A stretch of DNA of 64,000 nucleotides from Amoebophrya sp. A120 (Eukaryota > Sar > Dinophyceae > Syndiniales > Amoebophryaceae): assembly GCA_905178155.1 (NCBI GenBank), contig CAJINV010000002.1, forward strand, positions 2,262,922-2,326,921, read 5' to 3'. This document shows positions 1 to 11,795 of this stretch, piece by piece (position 1 is the first letter of the stretch; the number at the start of each line of letters is the position of its first letter). Made by a program: the position numbers and the translations under genes. Below the pieces are notes generated by a model that was given only the letters and a program-made list of their open reading frames with translations, was not told the origin of the DNA and did no database searches.

Positions 1-217
1 AGATCAAACAAGATCATAAATTCTTTATTTGCTAAACCATCTGTAAGATCAGCATCAGATCTGCACCTCGAAAAGAAGACGCCGCTCCTACTACTTTCAT
101 GTTCTCAACATTGATGTCTTTTCCTACCTCAGTACAAAGAAGTGCATGCCGAAGGGTGACTCAGTCTTCCAACCCGCAAATCACACCTCCTCTCGCCGGA
201 GGATAAGAAGTAATCCT

Positions 218-3200
218 CTAGTTACTAACATTTCCACCACCACCACCTCCCCCGTGCGGTTGTTGCATGTTCCCCGCAGCACCGGCACCCGCACCCCCTA
301 ATTTCGGCATGACCGGCATGGTCAATTGCGGTTGCACGTTTCGAAACGGGTGCAGCCGGTGCTGTTCCTTCTGCGCCTCCTCCGCAATGAACCCCTTCAA
401 ATCGATGTCGCCCGAAAGCTTAAACCCGGCCAGGGTGCGGTTTCGCTGCGGCAAGAGTGAGCCGGCTGCGGCGGCGGCGGCGGGTGGTGGTTGCTGTCCG
501 TATATTGCGCCAGAAGGAACAAGAGCCGGCGCATATTGTAAGGAAAAAAAAAAATCCCCCCTCCCCATATCAAAACGAAGCCTCAATGCAGGATTTGCGT
601 ACACAAATCAGCTCTGTCTTGCTGGAGAGAAATGAATGCCCATACTAAGCCTAAGTAGAGAGGTTTTGGCCTAGGCGTCTAGCATGAGGAACGTGCGTGC
701 TGTAGGCGCATCAGCATCACAAACCGCCTGCACAATGCTGCGGAGCTTGTGGCGTTGCCTCCTTGCAAGACAGACGCGATTTGTGGTCTCAAATCAGCAA
801 CGCAAATTTTCGGACACATATCTTTTCGATATGGGGAGGGGGGATTTTTCCTCTCAATAGCGCGGGCGGATTCGGACTTTCCACACCGTAGCGCTGCTCC
901 ATCATAAGTTGCTCTTCGTGAAGTTGCTGTTGTTGCTGCTGGGGATTTGCAAATTGCGCCATCGGCATGCCGAAGTTCCTCTGCAGGTGTTGCTGTTGTC
1001 CGAAAAAACCGCCAGAAAGATGATTCCCACCACTCCCTTATCCAAGAAAAAAACTGCGTAAGTGTAACTTTGTAATGCAGAACATGCAACAGAGTTACAC
1101 CTGTCATGCCAGACAGCCATGAAGCCCTCTTTTCGTGTGTATTTTCCCTTACAAGCCACGCATGACAGGTTTTCGCTGTCATGTAGACCAAATTTGTGAT
1201 GCTGTCAGCCAAGGAAAGTTACACTAACACAGTTTTTTTCTTGGATATCCCTCTGCCACTGTTCAAAGCCAGGTTCTGTTGCTGTTCGAAGAGGTTTTGC
1301 GATTGTCCTTGCTGCGCAACTCCTGCATTGCTGCTTCCAGCATTGTTCGAGCCTGTGTTTGATGTCACACTGTTCTTCGGTGTCGGCGTCGTTAGTTCCA
1401 CGACATTCATCCTAGCCGCGTTGTTCAGCGTCAAGGCGTGACTGGGTGTCTGAGTCAAAAACTGCATCTGCGTCTGCCTCTGGCTTGTTTGGGTTTGCTG
1501 CAACAGATTACTGTTATTGAGTAGAGCGGCATTGGTACTACTACTCCCAGAAGAAGCCGCTCCACCTGCTGCTCCATTCAGATTGTCTGCGAAAGAAGAT
1601 GATATTGAAGGCTTCTGCGAGGATGAGGGTGAGTTCGCGTTTGAAGTAGTAGAAGACCCAGCGCTCGTTCTCGGTTGCATTGAAAACGAAAACGGCTGTG
1701 GTCCGGTCGTGGTATTCGGCGTGCGGTAGTTCGGGCGGCCGGAGGTGGAGCTGGGTGTTGCACCACCCGTTGATGTTGCAGAAGATAAGGGTGCAACAAC
1801 GCTAGAGGAGGCAGAGCTACCAGCAGCAAGGATTTGGTTCGCGTCAACATTCTGCTGCAACAGACTACCAGCCCCAAACTGCATTCGCCCCATGGAATTG
1901 TTGCTCGTCGGCAAAAACCGTTCTGGGACAGAGATCGCCATCGCCGGTCGTTCTTTTCCGTGCTGAGCAGCCGCTGCTGACGTGAGTGCAGCTGGTTCTT
2001 GTATTTCTGCTGGAGGTTGTTCATCTTGTCCTCTCTCCGCGGAAGCAATACCGGCCGCATCACCAGCTGCTCCAGGGAACACTACCGCCCTGGCTTGTTC
2101 TACCGGCGTGGCCCCTGTGCGACGTCCCAGGACGTCTACTTGTTCGCCTGCGCCGCTGACGTCATCTGTCGGCGTGCTAATCCACAAAGCCCCACCACCC
2201 TCGGAGGTCTTTCCATTCCCACTACCAACGTGATAAAAGGACCCTGGCGTCGGATTGGACTCTACCGGACTAGGCGCGCTGCTTTTATTTGTCTTACCCG
2301 ATTCACCTGAGTAAAACGCAGAGGAATTATTTTTATTACCAGCGCCAGAAGAACCGATATTAACCGAAGACGGATTGTTATCCACGGGAGACGTCAACGT
2401 CACATCGTGCTGCTCCACCCGATTTTTCGTGCTGTGACATCAAAAGGAAAAATCCCCCCTCCCCATATCGAAACGAGGTTTCTGATGCTGGATTTCCGTA
2501 CACAAATCAGATTTGTCTTGCAGTAGAGGACTGCAGGCATATGCCAAGCCCCTGTCGAGAGGTTTTGACGTAGGCTCCTAGCATGGCAAACGGGTATGCT
2601 CTAAGCCCAACAGCATCACAAACCGCCTGCAAAACGCGGAGCGCTTTCTGGACTTGCCTTCTTGCAAGACAGACAGGATTTGAGGTCACAAATGCGCATC
2701 ACAAATTTTCAGACGGATACGTTTTCGATATGGGGAGGGGGGATTCTTTCCCGGGATATGTGAAACTGCGAAATTTGCGACGGCATGGAGGTCGAGCTGG
2801 ACGCCGGCGCGAGAATTGAGCCAGTCAATCGCGGTCGGGAATTCGCTAGGTTACTTCCGATAAAGGGGTTGGGTGTGGTTTGTTGAGGAGTTGTGCCAGC
2901 TTGAGAAGTACGAGCAGTCGTAGCTGTTTTATTGTCAACCCTTGACATAATTTCCGCACTGTTCGCCGCTCCCGCAACGGCACTAACACTGACCGCGTTC
3001 GCGGTGGTGTAGGCGACCGCGCCGAGAGGTATGAATTGCAACTATGTCTGGGTCTGGAAACTTGTGATGCTGGCTTGGGACTGGTGGACGCACTCCAATA
3101 CGCAGCCAAGCATGACAAGTTCTTGAGCTGCTAATGTGTTGCAAGTTATGGATGGCAAACTGCGCTTCTGCATGAGAAGCAAGAGACTCTCATCCTGGTC

Positions 3201-6200
3201 ATGCATCACAGACAGTTAGGAGTCATGAGAGACAAGCATGACAAGCTTCCATTCTTCCAGACCCAGACATATTTGCAATGCATAAGAGGAGAAATCATAC
3301 TGCTGTCCTCGGCAACACTATCCTGAGTAAAAAAGTACCCACACCAGAGTTGTAATGCAGATTTGCAAAGACAGGAAGACTTGTAATGCGCATCCCCATG
3401 AGAGCCATTTCCAGTCGTGTTTTGGAATTTGTGATGCTGTGAACAGGATGAGCAGATGAATCTGTGACGCGGCTGCACTTGCTAACCTGCACTACACTGC
3501 ATAGTGCAACTTGTCATGCGTGACTCACAAAACTCCTCGGTTTGTGTTGCAAAATCCTCATCCTGACTCTGGTGTGGGTATGTTTTTACTCAGGATAAAC
3601 ACTGGCTTCCTCTGACTTGGACTCGTCGAGAACACCAGGCGCATCCTGAGCTCTGATTGTACTTGCAGCACAAGCATCCTTCCTGAGCGAGGTTGTTCCC
3701 TGCGGTGGTGCGCTGAAGGTTTTACTGGTGCCAGAGCCCGCTGCAGTTGTTGTCCCATCTGCTGAGGTTGGAGAAAAAGAACTTGCGGAAGAGGAGATTA
3801 ACTTTCTCTGCTGCAGTTTGGACAAAGGTTTCGTCGTAATCGCAGCGCTGCCGTTGGAAGTGGAAAGCGTGGTCGTTGGAACTACTGCCGAGGCATGTTT
3901 TGATGCAGCACCATTCGCATTGGTCGACGTGACCTGTTCGCTGGAAGACGGTGTTCGTATGGTTGTTTCGGTTTCCTTGTTTCCGGTTGTACTAGCAGCT
4001 GTGGTCGAAATCGCTGGGGGTACCGGCCGTTTTATTTCCGGATTGACGGTCGTTGTACTAGCAACAGCGCCTCCAGGAGCGGCAGCAGTGACTCCACCTG
4101 CACCACTCCCAGCTGGCTTCGCCTCATGATGTCCGGATGTATTTTTCGAATTTTGCGCAGAAGAAGCCACGGAATTCTTCGATGAGACAGCGCTCGCCAT
4201 TCCACCAAACCCCCGTTGACTTGTCCTGGCTTCCTTGTGAAGTTCTAAAATCCTCGCATAAGTTCTCACTCCCGTCATGTACGGGTTTGTGTTCACGTTC
4301 ATCGCATTTGAAGTTGTTGTGCCTGCTTGTTCGTCTCCGTTTTCCTCGTCAATCGAAAACAGTTGTCTCCGCTTCTCACCTATCAAATGCAAAAATGTCT
4401 GGGTCTGGATTGAACCAACTTATCATGCTAAATCTGAATCATGTAAAAAATCTGTGTTGCATGATTACCAAAAGCTGTCCACTTTTGAGCTAATCGCGAG
4501 GCAGTTTCTCATGCAGGATAGGCATGATAGAACTCTCAAAAAATCTGTCATGCTATGTCCTACATACCAGACGTCCTGGGTCATGGAAAACCTGCATGAC
4601 AAGTCTGGCATTCTCCCAGACCCAGACATATTTGCAGTTGATATCATACGAGTCCACTTCTCCAAGCTGACTGTGGTGGAGCTTGTACTTGGCTTATGCA
4701 GTGCAAAAGTATCGCACTGTACTCGTATTGTAATCATGCATCACAAGTCTTTTTCTTATAGGTAAATCAGCATTACAAATTTCATTTCTCATGCTGAGGA
4801 AGTTTGTAATGCATTTATACGAGTACGATACTTTTGCAATGCATATTGCTGTCGCAGGGTTGATATTCATCATCGGTGTTGTTGACCCAGCAGTGGTCCC
4901 ACCAACAGCAGTTCTTGGCGTAACCACCCGGCTAGTAGTAGTATTAATCTCCGGGTTAATGTTGACCGTCCTCACCAAGGAAAATCCGGCTAAACTTTCC
5001 TTCTCCGTCCGTAAACGGATGCGGTCCAGAATGATCCTATGAGAGTGCACAGCTCCCCCTTCCCCTCATTTGTGATGCAAAACCCCGAGTCCAAGTGCTG
5101 CCCTGTGGCACTCTTTGCATGACAGATTTTTCCGGAACCTCAAACAGTACTACAGTAGGCGCATAAATTTGTCATGCACAGGCTCCACGTTTGCTGGTGT
5201 TTGTATTGCTGTGTATGCCATACAAATGCGGAAGAGGGGGGGGGGTTGTCCACTCTCATAGATCCTCGCGAACTTCGACAAACCCGTGATTTTCCCGACG
5301 GAAGGGCAGTCGATCTCGAACTCTTTTCTTGGTTTTGATATTCCTTATCAAATGCAAAAATATCTGGGTCTGGAACAATGTCATGCTGTTTTTGCATGAA
5401 ACAAAATGTCTGTCATGGAAGCCCTAGCATCACAGATTTCGAGAAACTTCCGCATTGCCTAATCCGCATGACAAATCCCCCATTTTGGTGACAGGAAGTG
5501 GGCGCCTTTTGCTGCCTATGCAAGAGAGATTTGTCTGTGTTGTGAAATGCGCATCACAAGTTCGCATCCTTCCAGACCCAAACATTTTTGCATTTGATAT
5601 TCCTGGTGGTTTAACTTCTTCTTCCCCACCAGACCTCACCTCTGCATCTGACACGTCGCCGAAGTCTTCGTCGTTCTTATTGCTCGTTTTGCTCGTGGTC
5701 TTGCTGATAGAAGATTCTTTCCCCTTTCTGTACCGGTTCTTCGAATACACCTTCCCTAACCGTCTGCGCAGCTTCTCATCCGTGGTTTCCTCGAAGAAAA
5801 ACCCGGGGGTTGGTTTTACCCGGAGAAAATGCTGCTTCCGCTCCTCCTCATACTGTTTTAGAAGTTCCGGCTGCTCGTCTTTTTGTAGATCCTTTGCATC
5901 TTTATCTGCATGTTGATTACCTCCAGCAGCCGTTATTTTACTGCCGGTAGTTTTGCTAGAACTCTTCTTCTTCGAGTGGATCCCAGAGTTCTGAGCTGTA
6001 TCAGCAGTAGCTTTCGCTAACTCCATAAACCGCTTCCTCCTCGCCTCCTCTTCATGTTTCGGAAACAGTTCATCCAGTTTCTCAAGCAAGACCTGCCCGG
6101 CGCTGCTGATTCGCAACTTGGAGAGAGGAGAGGCACTAGTACCCGTAATTCTGGGGTCGGGGAGGGTCAGGGAGGTTGTGGCCGTCGGTAGGTGTAGTTC

Positions 6201-6837
6201 CCCATCGTTGCCAGAGGTGGCGGTGAGCCTGAACGTCGTGTTTTGACAATGAATCTCAGAAGCGAGGTAAGCCATGACATCAAGCCCATTTTTTCAGTTT
6301 GTAGTTCTGTTACTTAGCGTGAGTGTCACGAGGACCATATTGGTATTCATCCAACACAGTGCGAAAAACAAGTACTGTCTAACATCCACTTTCCGAATTT
6401 CCGCGGCAATTTCGTCCAACGGTTTTTTCAGAAACTCGTCCGCGTCCTGCTTCAATTTTTGAAAAATTTTCTTCCGCTGCGCCTCCCTCTCCTGCCTCTG
6501 CAATTCTAAGTCGGGGTTTAGAACGTTGGCTTCGCGGAGGGTCGCGTCATCAAAGGAGAGGGCGTGAAGACCTGTGGTGGTTATGGCCTTACACTTTTAT
6601 GCTGTAAAACATGCATTGCAAATTGTTGTGAGTATCGTATGTATGATCATGATGCACATGCATAGTTCTGCTTCTGTGTCTGTCCATAAAAATGCACGAT
6701 AAACACATAAGAATACTGATATCGTCCGCCGCAATGGAAGTTGGCGTTGGTGGCAAATTTGCAAGCATGTCCAGTGCCGTCCCAGGCTGAACTTGTTCAG
6801 CGGACGAGGGAATAGTACCTTGCGTCTGCTCGACCAT
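218..6837 (-). CDS. Large low-complexity protein, 1343 aa, 12 exons
   Basis: I do not recognise this protein. Exons run 6837-6710, 6594-6376, 6228-5600, 5340-5261, 5032-4846, 4689-4644, 4375-3598, 3313-3285, 3024-2759, 2432-1248, 1033-860 and 528-218. They sum to 4032 nt, which is 1344 codons with the TAG at 218-220. The N-terminal third is charged and helical (EREAQRKK, LDELFPKHEEEARRKR). The middle is Ser/Thr/Ala-rich, and the C-terminal third is Q/N-rich and ends in a poly-Gly tract and NVSN. Nine introns are introners and one (6229-6375) is GT-AG. The first intron (about 6595-6709) is non-canonical and its ends are unsure. The ATG at 6835-6837 is the first in frame after an upstream TAA. 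The composition suggests a disordered scaffold or transcription-type protein, but no domain supports a function. Confidence 0.8.
534..859. mobile_element. Introner family D (D1), intron
   Basis: D-type TIRs at both ends (TATTGTAAGG... and ...TCAATA), 326 bp. The TSD is imperfect: GCGCA at 529-533 and GCGCG at 860-864. Removing it joins ...NPPAP to ALVPSG in frame. Confidence 0.9.
1039..1247. mobile_element. Introner family F, intron
   Basis: 209 bp. The TIR TATCCAAGAAAAAAACTG is repeated inverted at the right end. The perfect 5-bp TSD TCCCT lies at 1034-1038 and 1248-1252. Excision joins LNSGRG to SGGNHLSGG. It is the only copy of this family in the window. Confidence 0.93.
2438..2758. mobile_element. 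Introner family D (D2), intron
   Basis: 321 bp with D TIRs and TSD TGTGA at 2433-2437 and 2759-2763. Excision joins SQFH to STKNRVEQHD. Confidence 0.92.
3030..3284. mobile_element. Introner family A (A1), intron
   Basis: 255 bp, short A subtype. TSD AGAGG at 3025-3029 and 3285-3289. It forms one border of a 29-nt exon. Confidence 0.95.
3319..3597. mobile_element. Introner family C (C1), intron
   Basis: 279 bp with C TIRs and TSD AACAC at 3314-3318 and 3598-3602. Together with A1 it brackets a 29-nt exon. Splicing gives EEASVAEDSSMISPLGAV. Confidence 0.95.
4381..4643. mobile_element. Introner family A (A2), intron
   Basis: 263 bp with A TIRs. The TSD has drifted (TCACC before, TCATA after). 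The 5-bp rule still keeps the frame: ...VDSY joins EKRRQLFS. Confidence 0.9.
4695..4845 (+). mobile_element. Introner family B (B1), intron
   Basis: 151 bp with B TIRs. TSD TGGCT/TTGCT is imperfect. Excision joins NPATA to KYKLHHS. Confidence 0.9.
5038..5260. mobile_element. Introner family G, intron
   Basis: 223 bp. The TIR begins TATGAGAGTG and is followed by a C-run (inverted G-run at the right end). The perfect TSD GATCC lies at 5033-5037 and 5261-5265. Excision joins GLSKFARI to ILDRIRL. Only copy in the window. Confidence 0.93.
5346..5599. mobile_element. Introner family A (A3), intron
   Basis: 254 bp with A TIRs and TSD TTCCT at 5341-5345 and 5600-5604. Excision joins EEEVKPPG to ISKPRKEFE. 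Confidence 0.95.
6229..6375 (-). other. Canonical GT-AG intron in the first gene
   Basis: In the sense direction it starts GTACTTG and ends CGTTCAG, 147 nt, phase 2. Splicing gives VDVRQ-LTATSG and keeps the long downstream frame. It has no TIR or TSD. The acceptor choice is moderately sure because the pyrimidine tract is weak. Confidence 0.6.
6595..6709. other. Non-canonical intron, possibly a decayed introner
   Basis: The coding frames at 6837-6710 and 6594-6376 are separated by about 115 nt with no GT-AG pair that keeps frame. Weak inverted similarity exists near 6598 and 6709 (TATGCTG... and ...CACATA). The TSD is not convincing, so the boundaries are approximate. Confidence 0.5.
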
Positions 6838-7433
6838 CTTGCTTTTGTGCTGTATCAATTTCGATATTGCAACGGCGCCAAAGTGATGTTAGTAGAACTT
6901 TCTCTGAAAGAGGACAGAGAAAATCCCGGGAACGAAAAGAAAGCTCTCTCGTTTGTAGTGAAATCGGGGAGCTGCAGCAGGGATAGGGAAATAACGGAAA
7001 AACAAGTGACACACAGCAGACACAGGACGAGGACAACCGATGTTGCGAAACGACAGATGACACTTCTAGTCAGCGACTGATAGGACAGTGGTCGCTGCTC
7101 CTTCCAGAAGAATTGAACGAACAGCACAAGAATTCTTCCAACTGGCGTGGTCTCCATACGCGCGTTTTTCTTCCTTTCGTGTTTTTCCCTAAAAGCCCTT
7201 GAGGCACACAATCTCAGATTACTTCTTGTTCTGCTAGTTCATTTTTGAAACATTACAGTGGTAATGTGGATCTTCCCCATCATTCGAAAAAACGCGTGTC
7301 TGTATTCTCAAAGAAACAAATATTCTGAAGCAGCCGTAGTAGTGCAAATCACTTTAATGTTGACGACGATATCGTCCTTATCGTCCTTACCCCACGTCGA
7401 TGAAGAAAGACAGCACCTTCCACCCTCTCCAGC
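6838..7433. other. Intergenic gap
   Basis: Between the start of the first gene and the stop of the second. I see no gene, repeat or recognisable promoter element. Confidence 0.6.
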
Positions 7434-8275
7434 TCACTTCTTCTCCTTCGCCAGCAACGCTCCAGCACGCGCCGCTGCCGCATCCGGCGCAGTTGTAGCC
7501 GGCTCGCCCCCTGCCCCTGCTTCCGCCGCACCGCCGGTAGCCCCACCTCCCATGCTCATCCCAGCCCAGGTTGCTGGCGGGCACTGTAGCGCGTTCTCTT
7601 GGCAGTTCTATCAAATGCAAATATGTCTGGGTCTGGAAGAGTCGGGGTTTGTCATGCGCATTTTACATGATCCGTGAGGTCATTGATGCAGGTCCTAGCA
7701 TCACAGGATTTTTGAGAGTTTCTTGATGCTTATCACGCATGAGAAATGCCCTCTCTGCGTGCCAAGAACTGGACTCCTCTTGCTGCTCATGCAACACAGA
7801 TATTTTTAGAATCCGCAGACAGCATTACAAGTCCCACTCTTCCAGACCCAGACATATTTGCAATGCATAAGTTCGCGGCCTCGCAGATGTCCGCCTGGAA
7901 CTTCTTCTTGTCGACCCCCGGTAGGTAGCGACAGGATTTTTCCGTGTACGGGTGGGTCGTCCGACACGCGGCACACGCGGACTCGTAGGTGTGAAATTCG
8001 TGCTTCCGGGCGCGTTCCGCGGCCTTTTCGTAGGCTTTTTCCGTCATTTCACGCACCGCCTGCTCGGTCGCTTCGTTCTTTTGATCTTGGACAGAAATCA
8101 CCTTGTGTTTCGAGTTCTGGTTGTGGGAGATAGTTGCTTTCGCAGTCGCGGTAACCTTCTGCTTTTGGATCTGGGCTGCATTGGCGAAGGTGGGGGTGAA
8201 AAATCCGAGGAGTAGAGAGGAAAATTGGAAGATGCAGACCGATTTGATCCGGTTCCTGGACAGCGTCAGCGTCAT
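7434..8275 (-). CDS. Small secreted Cys-containing protein, 191 aa
   Basis: Exons 8275-7870 and 7603-7434 (406 + 170 nt = 192 codons with stop TGA). The ATG at 8273-8275 is followed by a typical signal peptide: a basic start, then a hydrophobic stretch CIFQFSSLLLGFF, and a probable cleavage after TFANA. The middle is helical and charged (ATEQAVREMTEKAYEKAAERARK). A cysteine-rich part follows (ACAACRTTHPYTEKSCRYLPG, then ICEAANCQENALQCPP). An Ala/Gly-rich tail ends in KEKK. The exon junction falls inside the Cys region (EAAN-CQEN). I recognise no family. A secreted or vesicle-lumen protein is an inference from the signal peptide and paired cysteines. Confidence 0.82.
7609..7869. mobile_element. 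Introner family A (A4), intron
   Basis: 261 bp with A TIRs and TSD AGTTC at 7604-7608 and 7870-7874. It is the sole intron of the small secreted-protein gene. Confidence 0.95.
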
Positions 8276-8700
8276 CTTGTTTGGGTCAGCTTGTTGCGCA
8301 GGGCAGACAGGTGTTGAAAACTCGAGATGCGGCCGCGTGAAACAATTGTACAGGAATAAGATACTGGATACACAGAATTGATGAAAGAGTACGGTTGCCA
8401 TTTGTTGCTTTTGGTCTAATGAAGACGTCGTAACCTTCTGCTGTGGCTCACCACTCACTGAAGAACGCAGACAGTCTCAGTCTCTCTCGTCTGCTACTAA
8501 ATGCTCTCATTTATTTCGGGTAACTTCAGTACAGACAGATGATGTTTCGTATCTGTGAGCGCCACTTCCGTAAAAAATCATGGAACATCTGCACTGTCAA
8601 TAGCACTTACCAAATCCGCGACAAAGGATCAGGCTTCTCTAGCGTAAGTGAATAGATTTTGTAGTTCTCAAAAATTCGAAAACAGCCTTTCTGTTTCTAT
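8276..8700. other. Intergenic gap
   Basis: 425 bp with no supported feature. Confidence 0.6.
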
Positions 8701-11072
8701 CTACTGCAAAATAAACATCACGGGCTTCCCGATGTCAATGTCCTGCAAAGCCCTCCCCTTATCCGCCGGATCCGCACTGAAAAGCCTCACACTCTTCCCT
8801 TCCTGGTGCGCTACTGCAATCACTTTTCTATGTACTGCAGTAACATCATCAACTTCCACACCTTTGTTTCTAAACGACCCGCTTCCAACCGGATCATCCA
8901 GAACGGTTGTGTGCCTTGGTTGAAAATCTGTTTCTGTGCTGAAAACAAACTCCGGTGGGTCTTTGCTATCCGCTGTGTTCCATCTCAGCATGTGGATCTT
9001 CCCTTTCTCTCTCCCATCGCGGACTCCCCGATCTGTCGCGACGATCAAATTCCCATCCACCGCCACCACGTCCGCCCCGCCCTCGGCGTTGGGGTTTAGA
9101 AGCGGTAACTCAGTCTCCGACAAAATCTCTAGCTGGGACGATGAAAAATCATTTTTTACAACACTTTTCATCTTCCCGTCGGATTCCTGAAAAATCACCG
9201 GTTCTTTCAGTTTCAACTTCAAAACTCTCGTCGGAACATTAGGTGGCTCCTGCGTAATCGCGTAGAGTATCGTTTTGTCTTCAGAATCCTGCACCATGGA
9301 CCGGACCGGGTAGTTGCTCAAAATTTTCGTCATCTGTAACGTAACCGTATCACGACCCTCGTCCGTGTGGTCGAAGTTAATCATACCCTGCACGGAGTAA
9401 ATCCCGCCGTTTTCGGCAGGGTTATTCCTCGTCCCAGACCAGGAAAGTGCCATGCCGTCGCCCACATCGAAAGCGAGAATATCGTCGCCGAATGTTGCGG
9501 TTGAGGGTGCTCCTCCGCACCGTACTGGGGTTCGCTTATCCAAAACCAGCACGTTGTGCACGTGGTGTGGCCCAAAATAACCGTCGTTCACTTGATCATT
9601 CCCCGGCCGGGCCAATTTCGCGCCGGTTATTTTCGTTGTGGTTAACAATTCACTATTTTTTCCGCTTTTATTTCCACTTATGATCTCAGCCACCCAAACC
9701 CCGCTACTCAGTCCTTCCTTCCCGAAGGCCGCACCGTAAATCACGTTCGGTTTCCTTGCTGACACCATGGCACCGCAGGGGTTTTGTAGGTTCATGGGTA
9801 ATATGGATTGTAAAAATGTCTGGGTCTGGAAGAATGCATGTTTGTCATGCTTGTCTGGCATGACTCTCGAATCTGTCATGCACGTTACCCAAGAGCGCCA
9901 TTTTTCTGTCATGCAGAAACGCAGTTTGTCATGCACAATAGACAGCACCTAGAAGCTCAGAAACTTGTCATGCTGAGCCAGCACTTGCGGGATCCTCATG
10001 ATACGCCACCCAGCATCACGAGTTTCCTGACCCAGACATTTTTACATTTGATAGGTAAGGAAAGTTCTTTCGTTGTTTCAATAGACACGACGACGGATCT
10101 TCCAAGCGTAGTAGATTCATCGTGGATCTTCAGTTGTGGGGCTGCACTTCTCGGAGATTTTTGCGGAAGTGCGGCTTGTGCTTCCCTATCAAATGCAATA
10201 TTGTCTGGGTCTGGATTGTTGCCGGGTTTGTCATGCATATTTCGCATGGCCCAGGATGTCTGTAATGCACGACCTAACGTCACAGATTTTTAGAGGGCTT
10301 CCTGATGCCTACTCCGCATGACAAATGCCCTCCCCGCGTAGCACAAACTAGACTCCTCTTGCTGGGCATGCAATACAGATTTTTTTGAAGTCCAACGTTA
10401 GCAACACAAGTTTCGACCTTCCACCCCCAGACACTTTTGCATTTGATATTCCCTACTGTTGCACAAGTCGAGGACGAAGAGGTCTTTTTCTCTGTTATTC
10501 GGGTCCGCGTCAACATCTTGGAGGAGGATGAGGGGGTTCTTTCTAGTACCATCGCCATTTTCAGCACCAGAACCGGAAACACTTGTTCCACTATCTTCAA
10601 GAACAAACCTTGTCGCCCACGCCAGCGTCTTGGGTTTCTTCGTTCTTTCTAGTACCGGAATACTAGCGCTGCAGCTTTCATCATCCCTATACACAAGTTC
10701 AAAATCGGCAACCTGCACGAATTTCCCAGTGATGCCCACCCGAGAAAACGCCTTCACGAAATTCTCTCCGATGGCGTAAAATGCAATGTATTTTTCGCAG
10801 TCCGCACGGGTCGTGACGAGGGGATTGATGTGGGTTGCTCTGTAGACCGTGTTATAGTCCAACAATTCGTTTTTTCCGTGATACGCCGGCTGCTGCGGCG
10901 GGGGTGGCTTGGCTCCACCAGAGACATCGAGCGGTTTTTGATCTCCTGTGCCAGGAGGTCCACTTTCACCGGACATTGGCGCCGCCTGAGCACCCTCTTC
11001 CTTTCTGCCTGTGCTTGTATTTTTGTTCACTGCAGCTCCCAAGTAGGGAGGTACTACTGTTCCTGGAGCCAT
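8701..11072 (-). CDS. Beta-propeller protein, lactonase (YbhE/6-phosphogluconolactonase type) like, 615 aa
   Basis: Exons 11072-10449, 10181-10054 and 9796-8701 (624 + 128 + 1096 = 616 codons). The C-terminal 370 residues follow the lactonase propeller pattern. NPCGAMVSARKPNVIYGAAFG resembles a first blade. Then come GPHHVHNVLVLD and ILAFDVGDG, GADVVAVDGNLIVATDRG (the NRG-type blade), QPRHTTVLDDP (the xPRH blade), VIAVAHQEGKSVRLFSADP, and a C-terminal GKPVMFI. Family members hydrolyse 6-phosphogluconolactone or other lactones. Activity here is inference, because the N-terminal 240 residues are an unrelated extension rich in Pro and Gly. The frame stays open upstream of the chosen ATG (11070-11072) to about 11240 without another ATG, so an upstream exon is possible. 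Confidence 0.68.
9802..10053. mobile_element. Introner family A (A5), intron
   Basis: 252 bp with A TIRs and TSD GGTAA at 9797-9801 and 10054-10058. Excision joins KELSLP to MNLQNPCG. Confidence 0.95.
10187..10448. mobile_element. Introner family A (A6), intron
   Basis: 262 bp with A TIRs and TSD TTCCC at 10182-10186 and 10449-10453. Excision joins CNSRE to AQAALPQ. Confidence 0.95.
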
Positions 11073-11795
11073 GTGACCCTCGTCTGTCGCGGTAGCTTTT
11101 TCCTTTGACGCTTCGAGGACCGCATGTGCAATAATCGAGGATCTCTTTGAGGATTTATCTTGGAGTTCTTCATGTGGGCCACGAGATCTTTGAGAACCGA
11201 GACATTCCTCTAACGGACATATTCATCAACTTCAATCTTATTCCACGTTGCCGCTTGTTTTTCAAACGTGATCCGATCTCTGATACACCCAGTTTCTAAT
11301 CACCGACCAGATTTCGCAACCGACACATCTAGAACGTCGTGATTTTGCTCTTCAGAGGAGCGAGGAGCTAGCAAAAGAGCCCAGAAGCTCTTGGCTTTTT
11401 GTGACCATTTTTCATCAGTCACATTTTTTGTTCAAAGTAGTTTGCAACTATATCGTACAAAAATTTTCTCTGCTTGTTGCAATACAGTTTCGGGCAACGA
11501 TAAGGCACGTTCTTGCGCATCGCTCCTTAACTCACAAAACGATTACCTGGCACACGAACCAGTAAAAGAATATTGCTGTTCATCGTAGGTATGGAATAGT
11601 ACTTTATACAGAAGCTGCTATCCTCTTGTAGTAGAACTAGAAAGGGTCGCTTGTATTAGAAACATACCACGGTAAAGGGCCCAATGCGACTTGTAGAACT
11701 GCCACCCTCAATTTCAAAGAAATGAACCTACAGAAGGCAACATCTTCAATGACAACGAGTTTCATGATCACAGCCCCTAGTACGTAGTAGTAGTT
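11073..11795. other. Intergenic gap
   Basis: Contains a possible 5' coding extension of the propeller gene up to about 11240. Beyond that I see nothing supported. Confidence 0.5.

Noticed and set aside
3206-3478. Apparent frameshifts and stops that could mark pseudogenes in most genes.
   Set aside because: Every break coincides with an introner or a GT-AG intron, and removal restores exact codon counts.
7258-7677. A plus-strand Ala/Pro-rich frame.
   Set aside because: It is antisense to the second exon of the small secreted protein. The minus frame continues exactly across introner A4.
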